Under the pieces are notes generated by a model. The model had not been told where the DNA came from. It saw only the letters and a list, made by a program, of their open reading frames with translations, and made no database searches. Shown one piece after another: positions 34,511 through 42,866 of a DNA stretch of 64,000 bases. Position 1 is the first letter of the stretch; every line of letters begins with the position of its first letter. A program made the translations under genes and the position numbers. Source of the stretch: Clostridium collagenovorans DSM 3089 (lineage in GTDB: Bacteria; Bacillota; Clostridia; Clostridiales; Clostridiaceae); contig NZ_FQXP01000003.1 of the NCBI RefSeq assembly GCF_900130005.1, positions 248,001 through 312,000 on the forward strand, written 5' to 3'.

Positions 34511-34727
34511 ATCAGATTCAATGATAAATCCATCAATAGTAAATTTATTAAAGCATGTAGATAACAGATATTCATTAATTGTAGCTACTTCAAAAAGAGC
34601 TAGACAATTAATAGATAAAGAGCCTGTTTTAATAGAGAGGAATTTCTTGAAGCCTTTAACAACAGCTATCAATGAAGTTCACGAAGGTGCTATTATAGTA
34701 GAAAGAATTAAAGAAGGTATTAAATAG
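34503..34727 (+). CDS. rpoZ: RNA polymerase omega subunit
   Basis: 74 residues: NPSIVNLLKHVDNRYSLIVATSKRARQL is the conserved omega core, with KPLTTAINEVHEG downstream. Omega stabilises the beta-prime subunit. It overlaps gmk by 8 bases (GAGGAGGG ribosome site within gmk) and ends 2 bases before coaBC. Gmk-RpoZ adjacency is widespread. Confidence 0.94.
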   Translation: MVKSDSMINPSIVNLLKHVDNRYSLIVATSKRARQLIDKEPVLIERNFLKPLTTAINEVHEGAIIVERIKEGIK

Positions 34728-34729
34728 AA

Positions 34730-35914
34730 ATGAGTAAAAAGACTGTAGTTGTTGGGGTTACAGGTGGAATTGCTGTATATAAAGCTTTAGACGTTATAAG
34801 TAGACTTAAAAGGCAGGATATAGAAGTTCATGTGATAATGACTAAATCAGCAAAGGAGTTTGTTACTCCATTAAGTTTTCAATCGCTAAGCCAAAACATG
34901 GTTATACACGATATGTTTGAAGAACCAAAAGCATGGGAAATTCAACATATATCTTTAGCTAAGAAAGCAGATTTGCTTTTAGTTGTGCCAGCAACAGCTA
35001 ATATAATTGGAAAAGTAGCAAATGGAATAGCTGATGATATGCTCTCAACAACTATAATGGCAACAAAGGCTCCAGTTATTTTTGCACCAGCTATGAATAC
35101 TAATATGTATAAAAATCCTATAGTTCAAAGAAACATTAAGGAACTTGAAAATTTAGGATATGGATTTATAGAACCATATAGCGGTAGACTTGCTTGTGGA
35201 GACGAAGGAAAGGGCAAATTGGCGCCTACAGATCTTATAGCAGAGACTGTAATTAGTAAGTTATATGATGTAAAGGACTTAATAGGCAAAAAAGTTCTTG
35301 TTACAGCTGGACCTAATGTAGAACCTATAGATCCTGTGAGATTTGTTACTAATCATTCTTCAGGGAAAATGGGCTATGCAATAGCAGAAGAGGCTAGAGA
35401 TAGAGGTGCAGAGGTAGTTTTAGTAAGTGGACCAACTAACTTACCTAAACCTTTTGGAATAGAGGTTATCGATGTTAAAACAAACGAAGACATGTACAAA
35501 GCTGTAATGGATAGATTTCAAGTGCAGGATATAGTTATTAAATCTGCTGCAGTTGCTGATTATAGAATTGAACATTATTCAGAGAATAAAATTAAAAAAA
35601 CAGGTGATACTTTAGAATTAAAATTTGTTAAGAATAAAGATATTTCACTTGAATTAGGTAAGATTAAAAAATCACAGATTTTAGTTGGATTTGCCGCTGA
35701 AAGTGAGAATGTTATAGAAAATGCTAAGGGCAAACTAAAAAGAAAGAACTTAGATTTTATAGTTGCCAATAATATTAAGTCTGATAAAATTGGCTTTAAA
35801 TCTGATTTTAATGAGGTTACTATTATTTCAGAAAATGAAGTTATTTCATTAGACATAATGAGTAAAAGAGAAGTTGCAAAAGAATTATTTAATTTAATAA
35901 ATAAAAAGCGCTAA
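34730..35914 (+). CDS. coaBC: Bifunctional phosphopantothenoylcysteine decarboxylase/synthase CoaBC
   Basis: 394 residues. The N-terminal CoaC flavoprotein (VGVTGGIAVYKALD, the active-site region IQHISLAKKADLLLVVPATA, APAMNTNMY, the cysteine of GRLACGDEGKGKLAP) is fused to CoaB (VLVTAGPNVEPIDPVRFVTN and SSGKMGYAIAEEA). It catalyses two consecutive steps of coenzyme A synthesis. coaD, a later step, is at 52707. The stop codon lies in the loop of the operon terminator. Confidence 0.95.
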   Translation: MSKKTVVVGVTGGIAVYKALDVISRLKRQDIEVHVIMTKSAKEFVTPLSFQSLSQNMVIHDMFEEPKAWEIQHISLAKKADLLLVVPATANIIGKVANGIADDMLSTTIMATKAPVIFAPAMNTNMYKNPIVQRNIKELENLGYGFIEPYSGRLACGDEGKGKLAPTDLIAETVISKLYDVKDLIGKKVLVTAGPNVEPIDPVRFVTNHSSGKMGYAIAEEARDRGAEVVLVSGPTNLPKPFGIEVIDVKTNEDMYKAVMDRFQVQDIVIKSAAVADYRIEHYSENKIKKTGDTLELKFVKNKDISLELGKIKKSQILVGFAAESENVIENAKGKLKRKNLDFIVANNIKSDKIGFKSDFNEVTIISENEVISLDIMSKREVAKELFNLINKKR

Positions 35915-35925
35915 TGCGCTTTTTT
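35903..35925 (+). terminator. Terminator with the coaBC stop codon in its loop
   Basis: AAAAAGCGC (35903-35911) pairs with GCGCTTTTT (35916-35924) around TAAT, which contains the TAA stop. T6 follows the GCGC arm. Confidence 0.8.
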
Positions 35926-35952
35926 ATTTATCTTAAATTTTGAGGTGGTTAG

Positions 35953-38154
35953 GTGTTTTTTTATGCAGGCATTATAATTAATAATATTTCTGTACATATA
36001 GATAAAGTATTTACTTATGAAATACCTGAGGAACTAGTTGGTGTTTTAGATATAGGTTATAGAGTAAGAGTTCCCTTTGGAAGGGGAGATAAGGTTGTTG
36101 AAGGCTTTGTTTTAGAAATGAAGGAAAGCTTTGCTCAACTAGAAAAAACTAAAAAGGTTATTTCTTTGTGTGATAAAAAACCTTTACTGAGCTATGATGA
36201 TGTTGAATTAATAAAGAAAATAAGAAATAAGTATTTAAGCACCTATATAGAAGCTATAAGACTTATGTTACCCCCTGGTATATTTAAAGGTATGAAAAAA
36301 AAGACTACAAATTTACTTTATATAGGAAGACCTTTGGAGGAAAAGTATTTAAAAGAACCCTATATCAAAATTGTAAAGGTGATTGATGAAAATAAGGGAC
36401 AATACAATAAAGCTGAACTTAGCAAGAAGTTTAATGTATCTTTATCATCAATTAACACTTTAGTAAAGCATGGATTTATATCTTTAGAAGAACATGAAGA
36501 AAGTAGGGCAGATTTTAGAGAATTTATACCTTATGAAGAGAAAGTTTTAAAGGATTTTCAAAAAAATGCTATTGATATTATATTAAATAGCTGTGAAAAA
36601 AAGTTCTTGCTACATGGAGTAACTGGTAGCGGTAAAACGGAAATATATTTAAATTTAGTTAGTAAGTATTTAAAAGAAGGAAAAGAAAGTATAATACTTG
36701 TACCTGAGATTTCTCTTACACCTCAAATGGTAGAACGTATAAAGGGAAGATTTGGAAAGGACGTTGCGGTATTTCATAGTAAACTTTCAGATGGAGAACG
36801 CTATGATGAGTGGATGAGAGTAAATGAAGGAGCTGCTAAGGTTGCTATAGGGGCAAGGTCAGCTTTATTTTTACCCTTTAGAAATTTAGGACTTATAGTG
36901 ATAGATGAAGAACATGAAAATAGCTATAAATCAGATAGTAGCCCTAAGTATAATGCTAAGGAAGTTGCTTTTATGAAAAGTGATATTTCGGGTTGTAAAG
37001 TGGTTTTAGGCTCTGCTACGCCATCAATAGAAAGTTATCATTCCTCATTAAGGGGAGAAGTTAAGTTAATAACCCTAGAGAGAAGGGTTAATAATAGACC
37101 TCTACCTGAAACTAAGATAATAGATATGAGAGAAGAACTTATCTCAGGAAATAGATCTATATTTAGTAGAGAACTATATAGTGCTATTGAGGAGACCCTT
37201 AGTAGAGGAGAGCAGATAATTTTATTCTTAAATAAAAGAGGATTTTCATCCTTTGTATCTTGTAGAGAATGTGGCTATGTTTATAAATGTGATAATTGTG
37301 ATATTTCCTTGACTTATCATAACTTTAGCAACAAACTTATATGTCATTATTGTGGTTGCAGCAAAGAAGTATCTAAGCTTTGTCCTAAGTGTAAAAGTAA
37401 ATATATAAAGCAATTTGGAGTTGGAACGGAAAGAGTAGAACAAGAACTACATAGATATTTTAAAGGGATAAGAACATTGAGAATGGATTTCGATACAACT
37501 AGAAAAAAGAATTCTCATGAGGAAATTTATAATAGCTTTAAAAGAGGAGATGCAGATGTTTTAATAGGAACTCAAATGATAACAAAGGGATTAGATTTTG
37601 AAAATGTAACTTTGGTTGGTGTCCTTGCAGCAGATTTATCCCTTAACTTACCGGATTATAGAGCCTCAGAAAGAACCTTCCAGATAATTATGCAGGTAGC
37701 AGGAAGGGCAGGAAGAGCGGATAAAAGCGGTAGAGTTATAGTGCAAACATATAGCCCAGATGAAATTAGTATACAGAAAACTGTTACCAATGATTATGAA
37801 GGCTTTTATGAAAATGAGATTAAAATAAGAGAGTTAATGAACTATCCGCCCTTTTCAAAGCTGCTTGTTATAAATGCAACTTCTATAAAGGAAAGAGAGC
37901 TTATTGAAGCTATGAATTACTTAGGAATTAAATTGGATGATATATTGAAGGAGTTTCCACAGGTTTCTAAGCTTGGACCTTGTAGTTGTGGAGTGTCAAA
38001 GATTAAAAATGAATATAGATGGCAAATAATACTTAAGGGAGAGTTAAATGATGAAATTAACAATCTCATGAAAAATACAGCTTATGAAACTTTAAAGGAA
38101 ATTAATAATGGAATAAAGATTTCCTTAGACATAAATCCTAATAGCTTAATGTAA
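35953..38154 (+). CDS. priA: Primosomal helicase PriA
   Basis: 733 residues. The N-terminal 3'-DNA-binding domain begins FYAGIIINNISVHIDKVFTY. Helicase motifs are Walker A HGVTGSGKTEIY, DEEH, GSATPS and the C-terminal helicase lobe with QMITKGLDFENV and GRAGRADKSG. A zinc-binding insertion has CRECGYVYKCDNC and CHYCGC...CPKCKS. PriA restarts stalled replication forks. The GTG start at 35953 has GAGGTGG 4 bases upstream, slightly close. The only nearby ATG (35963) is in another frame. Confidence 0.95.
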   Translation: MFFYAGIIINNISVHIDKVFTYEIPEELVGVLDIGYRVRVPFGRGDKVVEGFVLEMKESFAQLEKTKKVISLCDKKPLLSYDDVELIKKIRNKYLSTYIEAIRLMLPPGIFKGMKKKTTNLLYIGRPLEEKYLKEPYIKIVKVIDENKGQYNKAELSKKFNVSLSSINTLVKHGFISLEEHEESRADFREFIPYEEKVLKDFQKNAIDIILNSCEKKFLLHGVTGSGKTEIYLNLVSKYLKEGKESIILVPEISLTPQMVERIKGRFGKDVAVFHSKLSDGERYDEWMRVNEGAAKVAIGARSALFLPFRNLGLIVIDEEHENSYKSDSSPKYNAKEVAFMKSDISGCKVVLGSATPSIESYHSSLRGEVKLITLERRVNNRPLPETKIIDMREELISGNRSIFSRELYSAIEETLSRGEQIILFLNKRGFSSFVSCRECGYVYKCDNCDISLTYHNFSNKLICHYCGCSKEVSKLCPKCKSKYIKQFGVGTERVEQELHRYFKGIRTLRMDFDTTRKKNSHEEIYNSFKRGDADVLIGTQMITKGLDFENVTLVGVLAADLSLNLPDYRASERTFQIIMQVAGRAGRADKSGRVIVQTYSPDEISIQKTVTNDYEGFYENEIKIRELMNYPPFSKLLVINATSIKERELIEAMNYLGIKLDDILKEFPQVSKLGPCSCGVSKIKNEYRWQIILKGELNDEINNLMKNTAYETLKEINNGIKISLDINPNSLM

Positions 38155-38205
38155 AGAGGCTTTTAAAATAATATGTTACATTAAGGTAAAAATTAATAAA
38201 TATAG

Positions 38206-38236
38206 TTGCATAAGTAGACATAAAAGAAAGTATAAT
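38206..38236 (+). promoter_or_regulatory. Candidate promoter of def-fmt operon
   Basis: TTGCAT (38206-38211) and a perfect TATAAT (38231-38236) with a rather long 19-bp spacer, in the 162-bp gap between priA and def. Confidence 0.35.
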
Positions 38237-38316
38237 GTTAAAATAAAAGTTAATCATAAAAATATTAAGTTTACGAAGAAAAAAACTTGAATTTGAATTC
38301 AAAGTAGGAGGAAGTT

Positions 38317-38772
38317 ATGGCTTTAAGAAGGGTAACAATTAACGGTGAGGAAGTATTAAGAAAAGTAGCAAGTAAAGTTGAAAATATAGATAAAGATTTA
38401 TTGAAACTTATTGAGGACATGAAAGATACTATGTATCACTGTGATGGAGTTGGTATTGCAGCACCACAAGTGGGCGTATCTAAAAGACTTATAGTAATAG
38501 ATATAGGGGAAGGTCCTATTGTGTGTATTAATCCTGAAATAATTGAAATGTCAGGAGAAGAAATTGATATAGAAGGATGTTTAAGTGTACCTGAAGTAGA
38601 GGGTGAGGTAAAAAGACCTAAGAATGTTAAGGTGAGATTTATAAATGAAAAGGGTCAATTATGTAATATGAAAGCTAGTGGATTATTAGCAAGAGCTTTT
38701 TGTCATGAGATTGACCACTTAGAAGGGATTTTATTTATAGATAAGGTTGAAAAAAGGAGAAGTAGAATATGA
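38317..38772 (+). CDS. def: Peptide deformylase
   Basis: 151 residues. All three motifs are present: GIAAPQVG, EGCLSVPEV (metal cysteine) and the HEIDHLEG metal-binding helix. It removes the formyl group from nascent proteins, using Fe2+ or Zn2+. AGGAGG precedes the ATG. The end overlaps fmt by 4 bases (ATGA), and the pair forms the formyl-Met cycle. Confidence 0.96.
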   Translation: MALRRVTINGEEVLRKVASKVENIDKDLLKLIEDMKDTMYHCDGVGIAAPQVGVSKRLIVIDIGEGPIVCINPEIIEMSGEEIDIEGCLSVPEVEGEVKRPKNVKVRFINEKGQLCNMKASGLLARAFCHEIDHLEGILFIDKVEKRRSRI

Positions 38773-39698
38773 AAATAGTTTTTATGGGTACACCAGATTT
38801 TTCAGTACCTACATTAGAAAAACTTATAGACAATACAGAGGTTGTTGGAGTTCTTACTCAACCAGATAAACCAAAGGGTAGAGGAAAAAAAATGAGTATA
38901 TCTCCTGTTAAGGAGGTTGCACTACAGCATAATATTCCTGTATATCAACCTATAAGATTAAGAAAAGATACTGAACTTATAGAAAAGTTAAGAGAACTTG
39001 CTCCTGACTTTATAGTAGTTGTAGCCTTTGGACAAATTTTATCACAGGAAGTTCTTGATATTCCGAAATACGGATGTATCAATTTACATGCATCTTTACT
39101 TCCTAAGTATAGAGGCGCTGCACCATTAAATTGGGCTATAATAAGAGGAGAAAAGGTATCAGGTAATACTACCATGTTAATGGATGCAGGACTGGATACT
39201 GGAGATATGCTTTTAAAGCAAGAGGTTGAAATAACAGAAAATATGACTGCTGGAGATTTGCATGATATATTATGTGCACAGGGAGCAGACTTATTACTAG
39301 AAACTCTACATAAGTTAAAGGATGGAGAAATAAAGGGTATAAAGCAAGGAGAAGCAGAAAGTGAATATGCTTCAATGCTAAATAAAGATATAGCTAAGAT
39401 AAATTGGAATTCTACAAGTGGAGATATACATAATTTTGTTAGAGGATTGAATCCTTGGCCAATAGCGCATACTTCTTATAAGGATATGACTATTAAAATA
39501 TACGAAACAAGACTTACTGAAAAGGATTCTAATAAAGAACCAGGTACAATAGTTAATGTAAGTAAAGAAGGTATGATGGTTTCAACTAGTACAAAGGATA
39601 TCTTGGTGAAAACAATACAGGTACCAGGTAAAAAGACTATGAATGTAGGAGACTACATAAGAGGTAATGAAATAGAAGTTAATGTAGTGCTTAAATAA
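38769..39698 (+). CDS. fmt: Methionyl-tRNA formyltransferase
   Basis: 309 residues. Motifs: FMGTPDFSVPTLE, the active-site NLHASLLPKYRGAAPLNWAI and MDAGLDTGDML, then a C-terminal OB-fold tRNA-binding domain. It uses 10-formyl-THF to formylate initiator Met-tRNA. It overlaps def by 4 bases and is followed by rsmB. Confidence 0.96.
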   Translation: MKIVFMGTPDFSVPTLEKLIDNTEVVGVLTQPDKPKGRGKKMSISPVKEVALQHNIPVYQPIRLRKDTELIEKLRELAPDFIVVVAFGQILSQEVLDIPKYGCINLHASLLPKYRGAAPLNWAIIRGEKVSGNTTMLMDAGLDTGDMLLKQEVEITENMTAGDLHDILCAQGADLLLETLHKLKDGEIKGIKQGEAESEYASMLNKDIAKINWNSTSGDIHNFVRGLNPWPIAHTSYKDMTIKIYETRLTEKDSNKEPGTIVNVSKEGMMVSTSTKDILVKTIQVPGKKTMNVGDYIRGNEIEVNVVLK

Positions 39699-39735
39699 TA
39701 AACTTCTTAATATTAAGAGTAAATGAGGTTAAAGA

Positions 39736-41064
39736 ATGGATAACAGTAGAAAAATAGCAGTTAAGGTTTTAAATGAGGTTTTTGATAAGGGTGAGTTTTC
39801 TAATAAAAATCTTAACATAAGATTAATCAATTCGGATTTAGATAGTAAGGATAAAGCCCTAGTTACAGAAATTGTTTACGGAACCATAAAATATAGATAT
39901 ACTATAGATAGAATTATTGATAACTTTCTTAAAGAAGGTATTAAAAAATTAGATACTACTATCTTAAATATTTTGAGAATATCAATATATCAAATGAAAT
40001 ATTTAGATAAGATACCTGACTTTGCAGCTGTTAATGAAGGTGTTAATTTAGCAAAAGCAATGAAATCAGTGGGAATGTCTAAGTTAGTTAATGGTGTTCT
40101 TAGAAATTACTTAAGAAATAAAGAGGAAAGATACTGTGATGATAGAGATATTGTAAGTAACCTTTGTTATGATTATTCTTTTCCAAAATGGATGGTTAAA
40201 ACCTTTATTACTCAATATGGTGAAGATACAGCAACTAAAATTTTAGAGGGGTTAAATAAAAGACCCGCTGTTACAGTTAGAGTAAACTCACTTAAAGCTG
40301 ATTTTGAAGAGGTTTTTGATCTGCTAGAAGAAAACGAATATAGTGTAAGTGAAGGGTATATATGCCCAGAAGCCATTAGAATAGAAAAGGGTAGAAGTAT
40401 AGAAAAGAATCCCTTATTTAAAGATGGATTAATTACTGTTCAAGATGAAAGTGCTATGCTTGTTGCTCCATCAATGGATTTAGAGGAGGGCATGACTGTA
40501 TTAGATCTTTGTAGCGCTCCAGGTGGAAAAACAACTCATATAGCTGAACTTTTAGATAATAATGGGAAGGTATATGCTTTTGATCTTCAAAGGAGTAAAC
40601 TACCATTAGTAGAGGAAAATGCAGAGAGATTAGGAGCTACTATAGTTCAATGTGATAAGCTTAATGCAGAGATCTTCAATGAAAAACTTGTAGATTTAGG
40701 TGATAGAGTTTTAATTGATGTACCTTGTTCAGGTTTAGGTATAATAAGAAAAAAACCAGAAATAAAGTGGAATAAATCTAAGAATCAACTAGATGCCTTA
40801 GCTCAAATGCAAAGAAGAATTATGAGTAATGCTTGTAAATATGTAAAACAGGGTGGATATCTTATTTACTCTACTTGTACTTTAAACAAGGATGAAAATG
40901 AAAAGAACATCAATTGGTTTTTATTAAATCATAGTGGATTTAAAGTTGAATCTCTTAACTTTGGGAAAGCTGAAAACATTATATATAACAAAGATGGATC
41001 AGTAACAATACTTCCAAATGATTATATGGATGGCTTTTTCATATGTAAAATAAAAAAACTATAG
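39736..41064 (+). CDS. rsmB: 16S rRNA m5C967 methyltransferase RsmB
   Basis: 442 residues. An N-terminal NusB-like RNA-binding domain (ARKIAVKVLNEVF-type start, TEIVYGTIKYRYTID) is joined to a SAM methyltransferase domain with LDLCSAPGGKTTHIA, the two catalytic cysteines in DVPCSGLG and YSTCTLN, and IRKKPEIKW. It methylates C967 (E. coli numbering) of 16S rRNA. GAGGTT precedes the ATG. Confidence 0.94.
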   Translation: MDNSRKIAVKVLNEVFDKGEFSNKNLNIRLINSDLDSKDKALVTEIVYGTIKYRYTIDRIIDNFLKEGIKKLDTTILNILRISIYQMKYLDKIPDFAAVNEGVNLAKAMKSVGMSKLVNGVLRNYLRNKEERYCDDRDIVSNLCYDYSFPKWMVKTFITQYGEDTATKILEGLNKRPAVTVRVNSLKADFEEVFDLLEENEYSVSEGYICPEAIRIEKGRSIEKNPLFKDGLITVQDESAMLVAPSMDLEEGMTVLDLCSAPGGKTTHIAELLDNNGKVYAFDLQRSKLPLVEENAERLGATIVQCDKLNAEIFNEKLVDLGDRVLIDVPCSGLGIIRKKPEIKWNKSKNQLDALAQMQRRIMSNACKYVKQGGYLIYSTCTLNKDENEKNINWFLLNHSGFKVESLNFGKAENIIYNKDGSVTILPNDYMDGFFICKIKKL

Positions 41065-41072
41065 GTGGTTAT

Positions 41073-42107
41073 ATGCAAAATATACTTGATTTTACTTTAG
41101 AAGAATTACAATTATGGATGAAATCTAAAGGTCAACCAGCTTTTAGGGCAAAGCAAATATTTGATTGGATATATAATAAGGGTATATTTGATTTTAATAA
41201 AATGACTAATTTGCCTAAGGCTATGATTGAATCTTTAAATGAGGAACTTATTATAAATATACCTCAAGTAGTAGATAAGTTTATTTCTAAACAAGATGAT
41301 ACTATAAAGTTCTTAATGTCCTTACATGATGGAAACTTAATAGAAAGCGTAGTTATGAAATATTCACATGGAAACTCAATATGTATATCTACTCAAATAG
41401 GGTGTAGAATGGGATGCAAGTTTTGTGCATCTACTATTGATGGAATGGTAAGAAATTTAAGTTCAGGTGAAATAATTTCTCAAATATTATTAGCACAAAG
41501 TGTTTTAGGAGAGAGAATATCCAATATAGTACTTATGGGTAGTGGAGAGCCTTTAGATAATTATGAAAATGTTAAAAAGTTTTTATATTTAGTTAATGCT
41601 CCATATAGCTTGAACATTGGTCAAAGACATATAACACTATCTACTTGTGGAATAGTACCTAATATAGTGGATTTAGCCAATGAAGATATGCAAATAACCT
41701 TAGCTATTTCTCTTCATGCACCTAATGATTTTATAAGAAAGCAAAGCATGCCAATTGCTAATAAATACTCCATAAGTGAGTTGCTTGGTGCTTGTAAGTA
41801 TTATGTAGATAAGACTAATAGAAGAATTACCTTTGAGTATGCGTTAATTAATGGGTTTAATGATGGTATTAAAGAGGCGGAGGAGCTTAGTAAATTATTA
41901 AAGGGGTTACTATGCCACGTTAATTTAATACCTGTAAATGAAATAAAAGAAAGAGATTTTAAAAAGTCAAAGTTAGAAAATATAAATAAATTTAAGGAAT
42001 GCTTAGAAAGCAAAGGAATTCCAACGACAATACGTAGAGAAATGGGCTCAGACATTAATGCTGCTTGCGGTCAACTTAGGAGAAGTTATATTGAGAAAAA
42101 TTCGTAA
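41073..42107 (+). CDS. rlmN: Dual-specificity 23S rRNA/tRNA C2-adenine methyltransferase RlmN
   Basis: 344 residues. Radical-SAM cluster CRMGCKFC and the methyl-accepting cysteine near the end in INAACGQLRR mark RlmN. MGSGEPLDNYENV and HAPND are also typical. It methylates A2503 of 23S rRNA and A37 of some tRNAs. The Cfr resistance enzyme is related, but position and the N-terminal accessory domain fit RlmN. It is 8 bases after rsmB. Confidence 0.95.
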   Translation: MQNILDFTLEELQLWMKSKGQPAFRAKQIFDWIYNKGIFDFNKMTNLPKAMIESLNEELIINIPQVVDKFISKQDDTIKFLMSLHDGNLIESVVMKYSHGNSICISTQIGCRMGCKFCASTIDGMVRNLSSGEIISQILLAQSVLGERISNIVLMGSGEPLDNYENVKKFLYLVNAPYSLNIGQRHITLSTCGIVPNIVDLANEDMQITLAISLHAPNDFIRKQSMPIANKYSISELLGACKYYVDKTNRRITFEYALINGFNDGIKEAEELSKLLKGLLCHVNLIPVNEIKERDFKKSKLENINKFKECLESKGIPTTIRREMGSDINAACGQLRRSYIEKNS

Positions 42108-42119
42108 GGGGGTCTAAGT

Positions 42120-42866
42120 ATGGTAGGGATGATTTCAGATATTGGGAATTTTAGGAAACTCAATGAAGACTTTGTTGGATGTATAGAAGAAAAAGCTTAT
42201 AGGTGTTATATTGTAGCAGATGGTATGGGTGGACATAATGGTGGCGAAATAGCTAGTAGTACAGCGGTTCAGTATATTACGGATACAATAAACAACAGTG
42301 GTGAAACTGATGATATAGATAACCTTATAAGGAAAACTATTGATGAAGCTAATAAAGAGATATATGAATTAGCTAGGCAAAAGGAATCTCTAAATGGTAT
42401 GGGAACAACTCTTACCTTATGTCTTGTGAAGGGTAATATGATGAAGGTGGCTAATATAGGTGATAGTAGCTGCTTTATATTAAAGGACAAAAAAGTTGAA
42501 AAGGTAACTAAGGATCATTCCTTAGTTCAAGAATTGATAGATTCTGGAAGCATAACAGAGGAAGAAGGGAAGAAACACCCTAATAAAAATATTATAACAA
42601 GAGCTTTGGGAACTAAGCTAGATGTAAAGGTAGATATTTTTAATGTAAGCTTAAGTGAAGTTGAAAAAGTTGTATTATGTACAGATGGATTATCCAATTC
42701 TGTAAGCAAAGATGAAATGGAAGAAGTGCTTTGCAAATATGATAATAATCAAAGGTCTTGTGAGGAACTTATAGAGATAAGTAAAAGAAATGGGAGTAAA
42801 GATAACATATCAGTTATAGTATTTGAAGGAGCGTGTGAAAATGAAGGGAACTATACTAGGGACTAG
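42120..42866 (+). CDS. stp: PP2C-type serine/threonine phosphatase Stp/PrpC
   Basis: 248 residues. PPM/PP2C motifs are visible: RKLNEDFVG, VADGMGGHNGGEIAS, GMGTTLTLCLV, NIGDSSCFIL, TKDHSLVQELIDSG, and VVLCTDGLSN with KDNISVIVF. It is a Mn2+-dependent phosphatase that reverses PrkC phosphorylation. AAGGGGG precedes the ATG. The end overlaps the prkC start by 26 bases, so the pair is coupled. Confidence 0.95.
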   Translation: MVGMISDIGNFRKLNEDFVGCIEEKAYRCYIVADGMGGHNGGEIASSTAVQYITDTINNSGETDDIDNLIRKTIDEANKEIYELARQKESLNGMGTTLTLCLVKGNMMKVANIGDSSCFILKDKKVEKVTKDHSLVQELIDSGSITEEEGKKHPNKNIITRALGTKLDVKVDIFNVSLSEVEKVVLCTDGLSNSVSKDEMEEVLCKYDNNQRSCEELIEISKRNGSKDNISVIVFEGACENEGNYTRD